In this document: positions 8,823-17,463 of the stretch, piece after piece | How positions within the stretch are numbered: the stretch's first letter is position 1 | Layout of the letters: the number at the start of each line of letters is the position of its first letter | Source of the DNA: Sphingobium sp. AP49 | GTDB taxonomy: Bacteria; Pseudomonadota; Alphaproteobacteria; Sphingomonadales; Sphingomonadaceae | Assembly (NCBI RefSeq): GCF_000281715.2 | Contig: NZ_CP124576.1 | Location: forward strand, 1,371,501 to 1,435,500 | Direction of reading: 5' to 3' | DNA: 64,000 nt | Made by a program: the position numbers and the translations under genes | Notes under the pieces: model-generated | Told to the model about the DNA's origin: nothing | What the model saw: only the letters and a program-made list of their open reading frames with translations | Databases searched by the model: none

Positions 8823-9854
8823 ATGGCGCCAGGGATGCAGGATATGGTGTCGATGTGGCTGGCTATGCTGGCAGGCGCAGGCTGTGCCGTACCGGCGGTG
8901 GCGCAGGAGGAGGCATCTGTCACCAATGCTGCACCCGGCGCGATTGCCACTGTTGCGGAGGCTGGCGGGACCGTGGAGCCGACCGTGCCCGAGGATGCCC
9001 GGTCCGACCGTGCGGGGCCGTCGCCCCATTATCCGATCCTGCCCATCGGCGCGAAGCAGGCCATCGAGCGCGGTTATCATATCCAGCGTGCGCTGGGCGG
9101 CAGCGCCATGTTCATCCATAATGTCCAGAACATGAAGAGCGACAGCCTGGCCGTCGCCTTCGCCAAGGGGCAGAATCCGCCCGAGGACGCCACGCTGACG
9201 CCCGTGCCCTTCGTCACCACGACAGAGCTGGAAAGTCACACCACCAACAGCGAGTTCAAGGCGGACGTCTGGCTGTTCCCCTTCCTCAACCTGTTTGCTG
9301 GGATCGGCAAGGTGAAGGGGCATATCAATATCGGCGTCGACATCGATCTGGACGCCTTCATCCCGCCGCCTTTCTGCCGACCGGCCAAGCCCTGCGGTCA
9401 TGTCGACCTGCCCTTTACCGGCCATGTCGATAATGTCGCCACGACGCTGGGCGGCATTTTGGGCTATGGCAATAATGACTGGTTCGTGGCGTTGTCGGTC
9501 GCCAAGACGCTGAGCGTGTCGAACAAGGACCGGTCGAACCTCAGGACCACCGACATGGCGCTGCGCGCCGGACCGCGTTTCGCCCTGGGTAGGGAGACGA
9601 TCCTCAGCCCCTATGTCGGCGCCAATTATTTCGACATGCACGCGACCGTTGCCGGGACGGTGCAGAGCGGGCCGGTGTTCGACGATGGCGACAGCATCAA
9701 CCTGCGCTACAGCGTCGATCTCAAGAGCAGCCATCCCTGGGCGGGGATCGCCGGGTTCAACCTGGAATTGTCACGCCACTGGGGATTGCAGGCGGAATAT
9801 AATCGCGGCGCTCAGTCCGATCGCGTCGTGCTAAGCGCCACTTTTCGGCCCTGA
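8823..9854 (+). CDS. predicted outer-membrane beta-barrel protein, unrecognised family
   Basis: 343 residues. A hydrophobic N-terminus ending VPAVAQE looks like a signal peptide. In-frame ATGs at 8823, 8835, 8844 and 8853 leave the exact start uncertain. The C-terminal half is glycine/aromatic-rich with alternating short strands (GAGPRFALGRETILSPYVGANYF-like pattern) and ends in LSATFRP, suggesting a barrel. A CxxxxxxC pair (FCRPAKPC) lies mid-protein. It is divergent from the D15-like gene and convergent with the HIT gene. I cannot name a family. Confidence 0.6.
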   Translation: MAPGMQDMVSMWLAMLAGAGCAVPAVAQEEASVTNAAPGAIATVAEAGGTVEPTVPEDARSDRAGPSPHYPILPIGAKQAIERGYHIQRALGGSAMFIHNVQNMKSDSLAVAFAKGQNPPEDATLTPVPFVTTTELESHTTNSEFKADVWLFPFLNLFAGIGKVKGHINIGVDIDLDAFIPPPFCRPAKPCGHVDLPFTGHVDNVATTLGGILGYGNNDWFVALSVAKTLSVSNKDRSNLRTTDMALRAGPRFALGRETILSPYVGANYFDMHATVAGTVQSGPVFDDGDSINLRYSVDLKSSHPWAGIAGFNLELSRHWGLQAEYNRGAQSDRVVLSATFRP

Positions 9855-9863
9855 CGCGTCAGC

Positions 9864-10295
9864 TCAGTTTGCGAAATAGCCCTTCAACCAATCACGCAGC
9901 ACCGTGTCACTTTCGCTGTCAATCTTGACCGCTGTGCCAAGGTCGGGCTGGCCCGGCCAGCCTGCGTCGGCGATGGTGAGGCCCGCCGCGCTGCGTTCCC
10001 CCTCATAGCGGGGGATGACATGGAAATGGACATGCGGGTCGACCATCATCAGCATCAGATAGTTGATCTTGGCATAGCCGACCGCGCCGGTCAGCGCCGC
10101 CTCGATCGCGGCGGTGACGGTCTTGAGCTCGGCATGGGCCGCGCCGGGCAGGTCGCCGAATGCGGTCGCGTCACTCTTCGCCGCCAGCACCAGCGATCCC
10201 AGCGTCGGCTGAGCCGGGCGCAGCAGCACGACCCAATGGTCGAACTCCGCGATCAGCGTCGCGGGCCAGCCGAATTTTTCGATGGTGGCGTTCAT
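9864..10295 (-). CDS. HIT family nucleotide hydrolase/transferase
   Basis: 143 residues with the histidine-triad motif HVHFHVIP (about residues 88-95), in which the central His is the nucleophile on a nucleoside phosphate. Family members hydrolyse dinucleotides or nucleotide-linked adducts. It is the last gene of a three-gene minus-strand operon: its ATG overlaps the stop of the CDP-alcohol phosphatidyltransferase gene by 4 bases (ATGA). This coupling suggests a role in handling CDP/CMP-linked intermediates of that pathway, which is inference. Confidence 0.88.
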   Translation of the reverse strand: MNATIEKFGWPATLIAEFDHWVVLLRPAQPTLGSLVLAAKSDATAFGDLPGAAHAELKTVTAAIEAALTGAVGYAKINYLMLMMVDPHVHFHVIPRYEGERSAAGLTIADAGWPGQPDLGTAVKIDSESDTVLRDWLKGYFAN

Positions 10296-11395
10296 GCCGC
10301 CGCCTCGGCTTCATCCATCCAGCTGACGATCGGCTGGCCCGAACGATGGACGATATAGGCCTGGCCCAGGCGCACGGCATGGACGACCAGCGAGAGGATC
10401 GTCCACCAGGCGAGCGCGATCAGGCCGATGTCGGGCCGGCCGAACAGCAGCGAGACGAACAGGATCACCATGTTCGGGTTGCGGCGCGCGGTGATCAGGC
10501 GGAACTGGCTGTCGAACCGCCGCCAGACATGGATGTCCATCTTGAAGTCCTTGAGGAACATCCCCTCGATCAGGCGCTGGAGGATATAGCCCGCGATCAC
10601 GGCGGTCATGATGAAGGTGAAGGTGCCGGCCGACAGGCCAAGGCCCCAATAGACGAGGCCCGTACCCCAGAAATACCACCAGAATGGCGGGTGGACCAGA
10701 TCGACGCCATGGTCGATCACATTGCCCCATTTGGACGATGTGATGGTGCAACGGGCCAGCTTGCCGTCCACGGTGTCCAGCACCATGAAGATGAAGCCGC
10801 ACAGGAAGCCGGTCCAGAACATGCCCTTGGCGAACAGGAAGGTGGCGACCAGGCACAGGGTCACGCCGATCACCGACACCATGTTCGGCGTCATCCGCAA
10901 CTGCGCGGCGAGTCGCGTCAGGATCAGCGCCAGTTCGGGCCAGAGATATTTGGTGAGCAGGTCGGTAACGCCCTTATAGGCGCCGAAATAGCTTTGCCGC
11001 TCGATCGCCTTGCGGGTCTGGGGCACCAGTTCGCGCACCATCGGCTGTTCCAGCTTGCGCAGCTGGCGATTGTAGAGCTTGCGCCCGTCCGACAGGTCGA
11101 TGAGGCCGCTGGCCTGCATCGGGTCGCTGCCCGCCGGCACCTGGCCGACGATCGGCTGGCCGGCCCAGGCGAAGACCGTCCCGGGCGTTTCCAGCACCAG
11201 CCGCAACAGCAGTGGGTCGAACGCATAGGTCAGATTGAAGACCAGTTCATGGCCCGGCGCCAATGTGCTGCCATTCTTGGCCGCGCTTTCGGCCATGCGG
11301 CGGTTGCGCTCGGCATTGGACATGCCCCAGATCGGGGTCGCATTGTCGCCAAGCAGGCGGACGGGGCCGAGGGTGGTGCTGATCATCTGCATCAT
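10292..11395 (-). CDS. CDP-alcohol phosphatidyltransferase family protein with extra N-terminal domain
   Basis: 367 residues. The catalytic signature D-x2-D-G-x2-A-R-x8-G-x3-D-x3-D is complete: Asp207, Asp210-Gly211, Ala214-Arg215, Gly224, Asp228, Asp232. About six membrane segments surround and follow it (from about residue 168). The first 150 residues are soluble and have no nucleotide-binding signature. The linker around SDGRKLYNRQLRK and RMTPNMVSVIGV resembles inositol-phosphate cytidylyltransferase/DIPP-synthase fusion proteins. The enzyme should move a phospho-alcohol from a CDP-alcohol to another alcohol; donor and acceptor are unknown. Its start overlaps the upstream glycerophosphotransferase-like gene by 4 bases. 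Confidence 0.85.
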   Translation of the reverse strand: MMQMISTTLGPVRLLGDNATPIWGMSNAERNRRMAESAAKNGSTLAPGHELVFNLTYAFDPLLLRLVLETPGTVFAWAGQPIVGQVPAGSDPMQASGLIDLSDGRKLYNRQLRKLEQPMVRELVPQTRKAIERQSYFGAYKGVTDLLTKYLWPELALILTRLAAQLRMTPNMVSVIGVTLCLVATFLFAKGMFWTGFLCGFIFMVLDTVDGKLARCTITSSKWGNVIDHGVDLVHPPFWWYFWGTGLVYWGLGLSAGTFTFIMTAVIAGYILQRLIEGMFLKDFKMDIHVWRRFDSQFRLITARRNPNMVILFVSLLFGRPDIGLIALAWWTILSLVVHAVRLGQAYIVHRSGQPIVSWMDEAEAAA

Positions 11396-12471
11396 GCCTG
11401 TGCCTTCTGCGCAAAATCGAGGATGAGGGCGGCCTGCCGCTGCGAGGCGGGGACCGGGGAGAGATCGATACTATCCTGCATTGCCGCTTCCTGAGCAGCA
11501 ACGAAGCCCGGTTGCAAGTCCGCCGCCCGATCGAGTGCGCCTTGCAGCGCGTCCATGCTGTCGATCACCTGGCCAAGGCGCCAATGGGCGAAGGCCTGGT
11601 CGTCGGGCCAGTCATGATGGTCGAGGTTGAGGAAGATGCAGGGGCGGGGGGTGAGCAGATACTCATAGACCTGACTCGACACATCGCCCAGATAGGCGTC
11701 CGCGCTAGTGGTATAGCTCATGTCGATCGACCGCCGGCTGCCCATGTCGATCCGGATATGCGGGCTGTCGCTGTGGATCGGCGGTACGTGGCGGGCCATT
11801 TTTACATGCGGTGCGATGATCACGTTCCAGCCCTGCAACGCTTCGAGCGCCGCCAATATTGCAGGACCATGGTTGATCCAGGACGAAAGGTCCGGATCGA
11901 AATGCGGATTGTAGAGCAGCACCGGCTTGTCGTCGTCGAACTGGGGGCGACGCGGCGCGCGCAGCTCGAACTTGGCATAGCCGCCGACGATGCAGGTCTT
12001 TTCGGTGCACAGGCCATATTCGATCATGCGCCGGCGATCCTTCTCGCCCGCGACGATGGTCAGGTCGAAATCGGCATGGCGCTGCTTATAGCCGCCGGCC
12101 CGGTCGCCTGCGCCATGCTTGATAAGGATGAGGCGGGTCGCAAAGCCGGGCACGCGCTTAAGCCAGGCGCTGGTGATCTCGGTCGTCACCAGCGTCGGGA
12201 AGCGGGCGATGGTCCGATAGTTGAGCAGCAGGGTGGCGAAGCGGGACGGCAGGCGGAACAGGCTGTCGGGCCTCGTTGACGGACGCCGCAATGGAATCAG
12301 GTCCAGCCGGTCGTCGCGATCATAGCTGGCGACGAGGTCGAGGATCAGCCGTGAGGGGGAAAGTATATGAACGCGCACATCCGGTCGCGCCGCCAGCTCG
12401 AGCGCGGCCGGCAGCCAATGATAGACCTGCTGTGCTTCGGCGATGGCAAGAAAGGCGATGTCGATCGACAA
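11392..12471 (-). CDS. CDP-glycerol glycerophosphotransferase-like protein
   Basis: 359 residues resembling the glycosyltransferase-B-like domain of teichoic-acid glycerophosphotransferases: IKHGAGDR early, LLYNPHFDPDLSSW in the middle, and ADAYLGDVSSQVYEYLL near residue 265-280, a typical nucleotide/phosphate-binding DxSS element. A TTG at 12471 is the only usual start codon before an upstream stop; no strong ribosome binding site is visible, so the start is uncertain. First gene of the operon with the CDP-alcohol phosphatidyltransferase and HIT genes. Likely role: adding a phospho-alcohol unit to an envelope glycan or lipid. True wall teichoic acid is not expected in a Gram-negative. Confidence 0.75.
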   Translation of the reverse strand: MSIDIAFLAIAEAQQVYHWLPAALELAARPDVRVHILSPSRLILDLVASYDRDDRLDLIPLRRPSTRPDSLFRLPSRFATLLLNYRTIARFPTLVTTEITSAWLKRVPGFATRLILIKHGAGDRAGGYKQRHADFDLTIVAGEKDRRRMIEYGLCTEKTCIVGGYAKFELRAPRRPQFDDDKPVLLYNPHFDPDLSSWINHGPAILAALEALQGWNVIIAPHVKMARHVPPIHSDSPHIRIDMGSRRSIDMSYTTSADAYLGDVSSQVYEYLLTPRPCIFLNLDHHDWPDDQAFAHWRLGQVIDSMDALQGALDRAADLQPGFVAAQEAAMQDSIDLSPVPASQRQAALILDFAQKAQA

Positions 12472-12627
12472 TGAAGGCGGTCCCCACAGATATTCGCCGC
12501 CGCTGGGGCATAACCGGAATTTGCTTCTACTCTGCCGGCCCGCGCAAGGCGAGAGGCGAGAGGCCGTTTCGCTCTAGCGCCACTGGCGGCGGACGCAAGC
12601 CGAAGCCCTTCGTCGGCAATGATTATT

Positions 12628-12642
12628 TGCAAGCCATTTGCA
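12628..12642 (-). promoter_or_regulatory. Fur-type 7-1-7 palindrome upstream of sdhB
   Basis: Read on the minus strand the site is TGCAAATGGCTTGCA, an imperfect 15-bp palindrome. It shares the pattern TGC-N-AATG-N-(A/C)T-N-GCA with sites before mdh and bfd in this window. It lies about 106 bases upstream of the sdhB start. On the plus strand the same bases are part of two direct repeats ATTTGCAA (12625 and 12636) spaced 11 bases apart. Binding by Fur or another iron regulator is inference. Confidence 0.4.
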
Positions 12643-12748
12643 ACAAGCGCCGCTGGGGCAGAAACATGGTCTCAGTGCTGGACCTTTGCAGATTTTTCGT
12701 TATGCGGACCCCCAACTGATAGACATCGACGAAGAGGCGCGACGAGCG

Positions 12749-13537
12749 ATGGCCGAATTTGCTTTGCCCAAGAACAGCAAGATCAGCGGCAAGGGCGTGA
12801 CCCACAAGGCGCCCGAGGGTGCGACCAATGTCCGCAGCTTCAAGGTCTATCGCTATGATCCGGATTCGGGTCAGAACCCGCGATATGACACGTTCCAGAT
12901 CGACCTCGACAATTGCGGTCCGATGGTTCTGGACGCGCTGCTGAAGATCAAGAATGAATATGATCCGACGCTGACCTTCCGTCGTTCCTGCCGCGAGGGC
13001 ATTTGCGGCAGCTGCTCGATGAACATGAACGGCCGCAACGGCCTTGCCTGCACCACCGCGATCGACGAGTGCGCAGGCAAGGAAGTGCAGATCACGCCGC
13101 TGCCGCACATGGACGTCATCAAGGATCTGGTGCCCGACTTCACCCATTTCTACGCGCAGTACAACAGCATCAAGCCCTGGCTGCAAACCGTCAGCCCGGC
13201 GCCGAGCGGCAAGGAGCGGCTGCAGTCGCCCGCGGACCGCGAGAAGCTGGATGGCCTGTACGAGTGCATCCTGTGCGCCTGCTGCTCGACCAGCTGCCCC
13301 AGCTATTGGTGGAACAGCGACAAGTTCCTGGGGCCGGCGATCCTGCTGCAGGCCTATCGCTGGCTGGCTGACAGCCGTGACGAATTTACCGGCGATCGTC
13401 TGGATGATCTGGAAGATCCCTTCCGTCTCTATCGCTGCCACACCATCATGAACTGCGCCAACGTCTGTCCCAAGGGGCTGAGCCCGGCCAAGGCGATTGC
13501 CGAGACCAAGAAGATGATGGTCGAACGGCAGCTGTAA
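12749..13537 (+). CDS. sdhB: succinate dehydrogenase iron-sulfur subunit
   Basis: 262-residue SdhB carrying electrons from the flavoprotein to quinone in complex II of the inner membrane. [13 protein letters not shown] with a later Cys forms the [2Fe-2S] site; [12 protein letters not shown] and CANVCPKG supply the [4Fe-4S] and [3Fe-4S] clusters. The ATG at 12749 gives the standard length and the conserved [10 protein letters not shown] start. sdhC, sdhD and sdhA are not adjacent: upstream is a divergent gene. The 3' end runs directly into the thioesterase gene, so sdhB, thioesterase and zapE look co-transcribed. Confidence 0.97.
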   Translation: MAEFALPKNSKISGKGVTHKAPEGATNVRSFKVYRYDPDSGQNPRYDTFQIDLDNCGPMVLDALLKIKNEYDPTLTFRRSCREGICGSCSMNMNGRNGLACTTAIDECAGKEVQITPLPHMDVIKDLVPDFTHFYAQYNSIKPWLQTVSPAPSGKERLQSPADREKLDGLYECILCACCSTSCPSYWWNSDKFLGPAILLQAYRWLADSRDEFTGDRLDDLEDPFRLYRCHTIMNCANVCPKGLSPAKAIAETKKMMVERQL

Positions 13538-13538
13538 G

Positions 13539-14000
13539 TTGACGAGCGACGGCGTTGCGGGCGGGAAGCCGCTGAACGAAGGGAAATGGTCGGGCTGGGT
13601 TGCCTGGCACGATCCGCATCCCGACACCTTCCTGCAGGCGATCGGCCGCGGTTACATGCGCGGGTTGGGCGAGAAGAAGGCGCATGTCGCGCTGGAAACC
13701 CGCACCAGCCACCGCAACCGGCTGGATACGCTGCATGGCGGCTTTCTCGCCGCCTTTGCCGATCATGCCTATTTTGGCGGCCTGTGGGCGATGGGTTATC
13801 GCGATCAGGTGAACGGCGTGACCATCGACCTGTCGATGCAGTATCTGGGTGCTGGCAAGGTCGGTCCCGACCTGCTGGCCGAGGTTGAGCTGTTGCGCGA
13901 GACCGGACGCCTCATGTTCCTGCGCATGCTGATCACCCAGGAGGGCGAGCCGGTGGCTGCGTCCACGGCCACCCTGCGCAAGGCGCCGAAGGTCAAGTGA
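13539..14000 (+). CDS. PaaI family (hotdog-fold) thioesterase
   Basis: 153-residue single hotdog-domain protein. NRLDTLHGGFLAAFADHAYF is the family signature, in which HGG precedes the catalytic acidic residue on the long helix. Members hydrolyse acyl- or aryl-CoA thioesters in the cytosol. A TTG at 13539, one base after the sdhB stop, is the only start that keeps the conserved N-terminus. The stop overlaps the zapE start by 4 bases (GTGA). The substrate is unknown. Confidence 0.85.
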   Translation: MTSDGVAGGKPLNEGKWSGWVAWHDPHPDTFLQAIGRGYMRGLGEKKAHVALETRTSHRNRLDTLHGGFLAAFADHAYFGGLWAMGYRDQVNGVTIDLSMQYLGAGKVGPDLLAEVELLRETGRLMFLRMLITQEGEPVAASTATLRKAPKVK

Positions 14001-15109
14001 CCGGCGTCATCGCCCGTTATGACGCGCTGGTCGCGGCCGGTGAACTCAGACCGGACCCGGACCAGCGGGCCGCGGCGGTACGACTCAATGGGTTGCAGCA
14101 GGAGCTGGAGGCTACTCCGGCGCGTGGTTCGACATTGTGGAAGCTGTTGCGCAAGCCGCCCGAGCCACCGCGCGGCCTCTATATGTGGGGCGGGGTCGGG
14201 CGCGGCAAGTCGATGCTGATGGACCTGTTCTTCGACACGGTTCATGTCCAGCGCAAGAAGCGCGCCCACTTCCATGAATTCATGCTCGATGTGCATGCCC
14301 GGCTGGCGCAGGCGCGCAAGTCGGAGACGGGTGATCCGATCCCGCCGGTGGTGGAGTCGCTGGCGGACGAGGCGCGGCTGCTGTGTTTCGACGAGATGGT
14401 CGTCAACAATATGGCCGACGCGGCGATCATGTCGCGGCTGTTCACCGGTTTGCTGGAAAAGCGGGTGACGATCGTCACGACGTCGAATCGCGCGCCGGAC
14501 GAACTCTACAAGAATGGCCTTAACCGCCAGCTCTTCCTGCCCTTCATCGACCTGATCAAGGCGAAGCTGGACGTGATGACGCTGAACGGTCCGGTTGATT
14601 ATCGCCGGGATCGCCTCGGCGACTCGAAATTGTGGCACGTACCTAATGGACCGGAAGCGACCCGGGCGCTGTCCGAGGCCTTTTTCCGCCTGACCGACTT
14701 TTCGGTCGAGGATCGGGCCAAGGTGCCGTCGGAGGAGATCGTCGTCCAGGGCGGGCGCACCATGCACGTGCCCAAGAGCCTGAAGGGCGTTGCCGTCTTC
14801 TCGTTCAAGCGGCTGTGCGTCGAGGCGCGCGGCGCGCCGGACTATCTGGCGATCGCGCGCAAATATCATACGGTCATCATCGTCGGCATTCCGGTGCTGG
14901 GGCCGGAGAAGCGCAACGAGGCGGCGCGCTTCGTCACGCTGATCGACTCGCTCTACGAATATAAGGTCAAATTGCTCGCTTCGGCCGATGCCGAACCGAT
15001 GCGACTCTACCCGGAAGGCGATGGGGCGTTCGAGTTCGAGCGCACCGTGTCCCGCCTGATGGAAATGCAGTCGGACGATTATCTGGCGCTGGGCCACGGC
15101 CCAAAATAA
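13997..15109 (+). CDS. zapE: cell division protein ZapE (AFG1-like ATPase)
   Basis: 370-residue AFG1/ZapE-type AAA ATPase. GGVGRGKS (about residues 64-71) is Walker A; LLCFDEMVVNN holds Walker B (CFDE); TTSNRAPDELY contains the sensor region. E. coli ZapE associates with the Z-ring, and AFG1 homologues help turnover of inner-membrane proteins. It starts with GTG overlapping the thioesterase stop. The gene order sdhB - thioesterase - zapE - mdh couples it to TCA genes by position only. Confidence 0.93.
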   Translation: MTGVIARYDALVAAGELRPDPDQRAAAVRLNGLQQELEATPARGSTLWKLLRKPPEPPRGLYMWGGVGRGKSMLMDLFFDTVHVQRKKRAHFHEFMLDVHARLAQARKSETGDPIPPVVESLADEARLLCFDEMVVNNMADAAIMSRLFTGLLEKRVTIVTTSNRAPDELYKNGLNRQLFLPFIDLIKAKLDVMTLNGPVDYRRDRLGDSKLWHVPNGPEATRALSEAFFRLTDFSVEDRAKVPSEEIVVQGGRTMHVPKSLKGVAVFSFKRLCVEARGAPDYLAIARKYHTVIIVGIPVLGPEKRNEAARFVTLIDSLYEYKVKLLASADAEPMRLYPEGDGAFEFERTVSRLMEMQSDDYLALGHGPK

Positions 15110-15187
15110 GCGCGGTGCATTCCGTCGCGCGCGCCATTCGCCCCATCGCCGCTTGCGTCGGCGTTCATCAGGGCGCAACTTTCTTTC

Positions 15188-15300
15188 GGAAAAACAGGCC
15201 GGATGCTTCCGCATGGGAAGCATCCGGCAGGATACCGCTGCAGGGAAGGCTCTAGGTCCAGGGTAGGAGACCAGGAGCGACAGGGTGTGAAAAGGCCTCT
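15188..15300 (-). ncRNA. candidate iron-linked small RNA (minus strand)
   Basis: The 316-base gap between zapE and mdh has no coding region. On the minus strand it contains a textbook intrinsic terminator at its zapE-proximal end, although both flanking genes are on the plus strand. Upstream of it (15240-15290, minus strand) the transcript would be C-rich with unpaired CUCC/CCCU runs, common in seed regions of regulatory RNAs. A Fur-type palindrome at 15309-15323 would overlap its promoter, with TTTGCA and TTAGAG as weak -35 and -10 candidates. About 110 nt is similar to RyhB-class RNAs. The transcript itself is inference. Confidence 0.4.
15190..15228 (-). terminator. intrinsic terminator (minus strand)
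   Basis: A perfect 13-bp stem (GCCGGATGCTTCC paired with GGAAGCATCCGGC) encloses a 5-base loop at 15211-15215. On the minus strand it is followed by CTGTTTTTC. On the plus strand the hairpin is followed by AGGATACC with no T-run, so it is not a convincing zapE terminator. Confidence 0.7.
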
Positions 15301-15308
15301 AATGCAAC

Positions 15309-15323
15309 TGCGAATGAATTGCA
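15309..15323 (+). promoter_or_regulatory. Fur-type 7-1-7 palindrome upstream of mdh
   Basis: TGCGAATGAATTGCA, with flanking TGCAAC making a longer TGCAA...TTGCA symmetry from 15303. It is 103 bases before the mdh start, in the region expected to hold the mdh promoter and the promoter of the candidate minus-strand RNA. It is closely similar to the bfd site at 58597. Confidence 0.45.
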
Positions 15324-15419
15324 AAGATATTTTGCCGCGCGGGTCTTTGTTTGGTTGAAACCCCCACAATATGGGCGTAGGCGCACTGGCAATTCCAGAG
15401 TTCACATCTTGGAGGATGA

Positions 15420-16388
<969 letters not shown>

Positions 16389-16406
16389 GCTTTCAAGCTG
16401 CACCGT

Positions 16407-16439
16407 CCCGTTCCAGGTAAGTGCGCAGCCTGGAACGGG
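16407..16439 (+). terminator. hairpin between mdh and sucD
   Basis: CCCGTTCCAGG and CCTGGAACGGG form a perfect 11-bp stem around an 11-base loop, followed by GCGCTTTAG. The weak T content suggests partial termination, or mRNA 3' end protection, more than full termination. Confidence 0.5.
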
Positions 16440-16486
16440 GCGCTTTAGACCCAAGTGCCACGTCCACAGAGAATAAAGGGACACAT

Positions 16487-17371
16487 ATGTCCATTCTGGT
16501 GAACAAGAACACCAAGGTCATCACCCAGGGTATGACCGGTGCCACCGGCACCTTCCACACCGAAACCGCGCTGGCCTATGGCACGCAGATGGTCGGTGGC
16601 GTGACCCCCGGCAAGGGCGGCACCACCCACATCGGCCTGCCGATGTTCGACACCGTCGCGGAAGCCAAGTCGAAGACCGGCGCCGACGCCTCGGTCATCT
16701 ATGTTCCGCCGCCGTTCGCAGCCGACTCGATCCTGGAAGCGATCGATGCCGAAATCCCGCTGATCGTCGCGATCACCGAAGGCATCCCGGTTCTGGACAT
16801 GGTCAAGGTGAAGCGCGCCCTGTCGGGTAGCAAGTCGCGCCTGATCGGCCCGAACTGCCCCGGCCTGCTGACGCCCGGCGAATGCAAGATCGGCATCATG
16901 CCCGGCAACATCTTCTCGAAGGGCAGCGTCGGCGTCGTGTCGCGTTCGGGCACGCTGACCTATGAAGCGGTGTTCCAGACCACCAATGCCGGCCTGGGCC
17001 AGACCACGGCCGTCGGCATCGGCGGTGACCCGGTCAACGGCACCAACTTCATCGACGTGCTGGAACTGTTCCTCGCCGACGACGCGACCGAATCGATCAT
17101 CATGATCGGTGAAATCGGCGGCGACGCGGAAGAACAGGCTGCCCAGTTCCTGATCGACGAAGCCAAGAAGGGCCGCAAGAAGCCGATGGCCGGCTTCATT
17201 GCCGGTCGTACGGCGCCTCCGGGCCGTCGCATGGGCCATGCCGGTGCGATCGTGTCGGGCGGCAAGGGTGACGCGGAAAGCAAGATCGCGGCGATGGAAG
17301 CGGCCGGCATCAAGGTCGCCGCCAGCCCGAGCCTGCTGGGCGAGACCCTGCTGGAAGTGCTCAAGGGCTAA
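16487..17371 (+). CDS. sucD: succinate-CoA ligase alpha subunit
   Basis: 294-residue SucD, which carries the phospho-histidine in the substrate-level phosphorylation step of the TCA cycle. [11 protein letters not shown] near the N-terminus is the CoA-binding region, and [10 protein letters not shown] contains the active-site His (about residue 251). The ATG at 16487 starts the conserved [11 protein letters not shown], preceded by AAAGGGA. The partner sucC (beta subunit) is not next to it, which is atypical for bacteria at large. Separate expression from mdh may be modulated by the preceding hairpin. Confidence 0.97.
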   Translation: MSILVNKNTKVITQGMTGATGTFHTETALAYGTQMVGGVTPGKGGTTHIGLPMFDTVAEAKSKTGADASVIYVPPPFAADSILEAIDAEIPLIVAITEGIPVLDMVKVKRALSGSKSRLIGPNCPGLLTPGECKIGIMPGNIFSKGSVGVVSRSGTLTYEAVFQTTNAGLGQTTAVGIGGDPVNGTNFIDVLELFLADDATESIIMIGEIGGDAEEQAAQFLIDEAKKGRKKPMAGFIAGRTAPPGRRMGHAGAIVSGGKGDAESKIAAMEAAGIKVAASPSLLGETLLEVLKG

Positions 17372-17392
17372 AAGCCACTATATATAGGAAAC

Positions 17393-17416
17393 GCGGCCGG
17401 GCTGCACCCCGGCCGC
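17393..17416 (+). terminator. hairpin between sucD and sucA
   Basis: GCGGCCGGG and CCCGGCCGC form a perfect 9-bp stem with a 6-base loop, followed by ACTTTCCCG. No clear T-run; probably a partial terminator or mRNA stabiliser inside the operon. Confidence 0.45.
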
Positions 17417-17463
17417 ACTTTCCCGCTCCGCGACTGCACGCGGCTGTGATGGGACGGAAGACG

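Noticed and set aside
12496..12662. 13-base direct repeat CGCCGCTGGGGCA at about 12498 and 12650
   Set aside because: Two copies only, no insertion-sequence ends or target duplication; probably chance.
12638..12748. N-terminal extension of sdhB from an upstream start
   Set aside because: The added 37 residues are not part of SdhB, and the conserved [10 protein letters not shown] start is at 12749.
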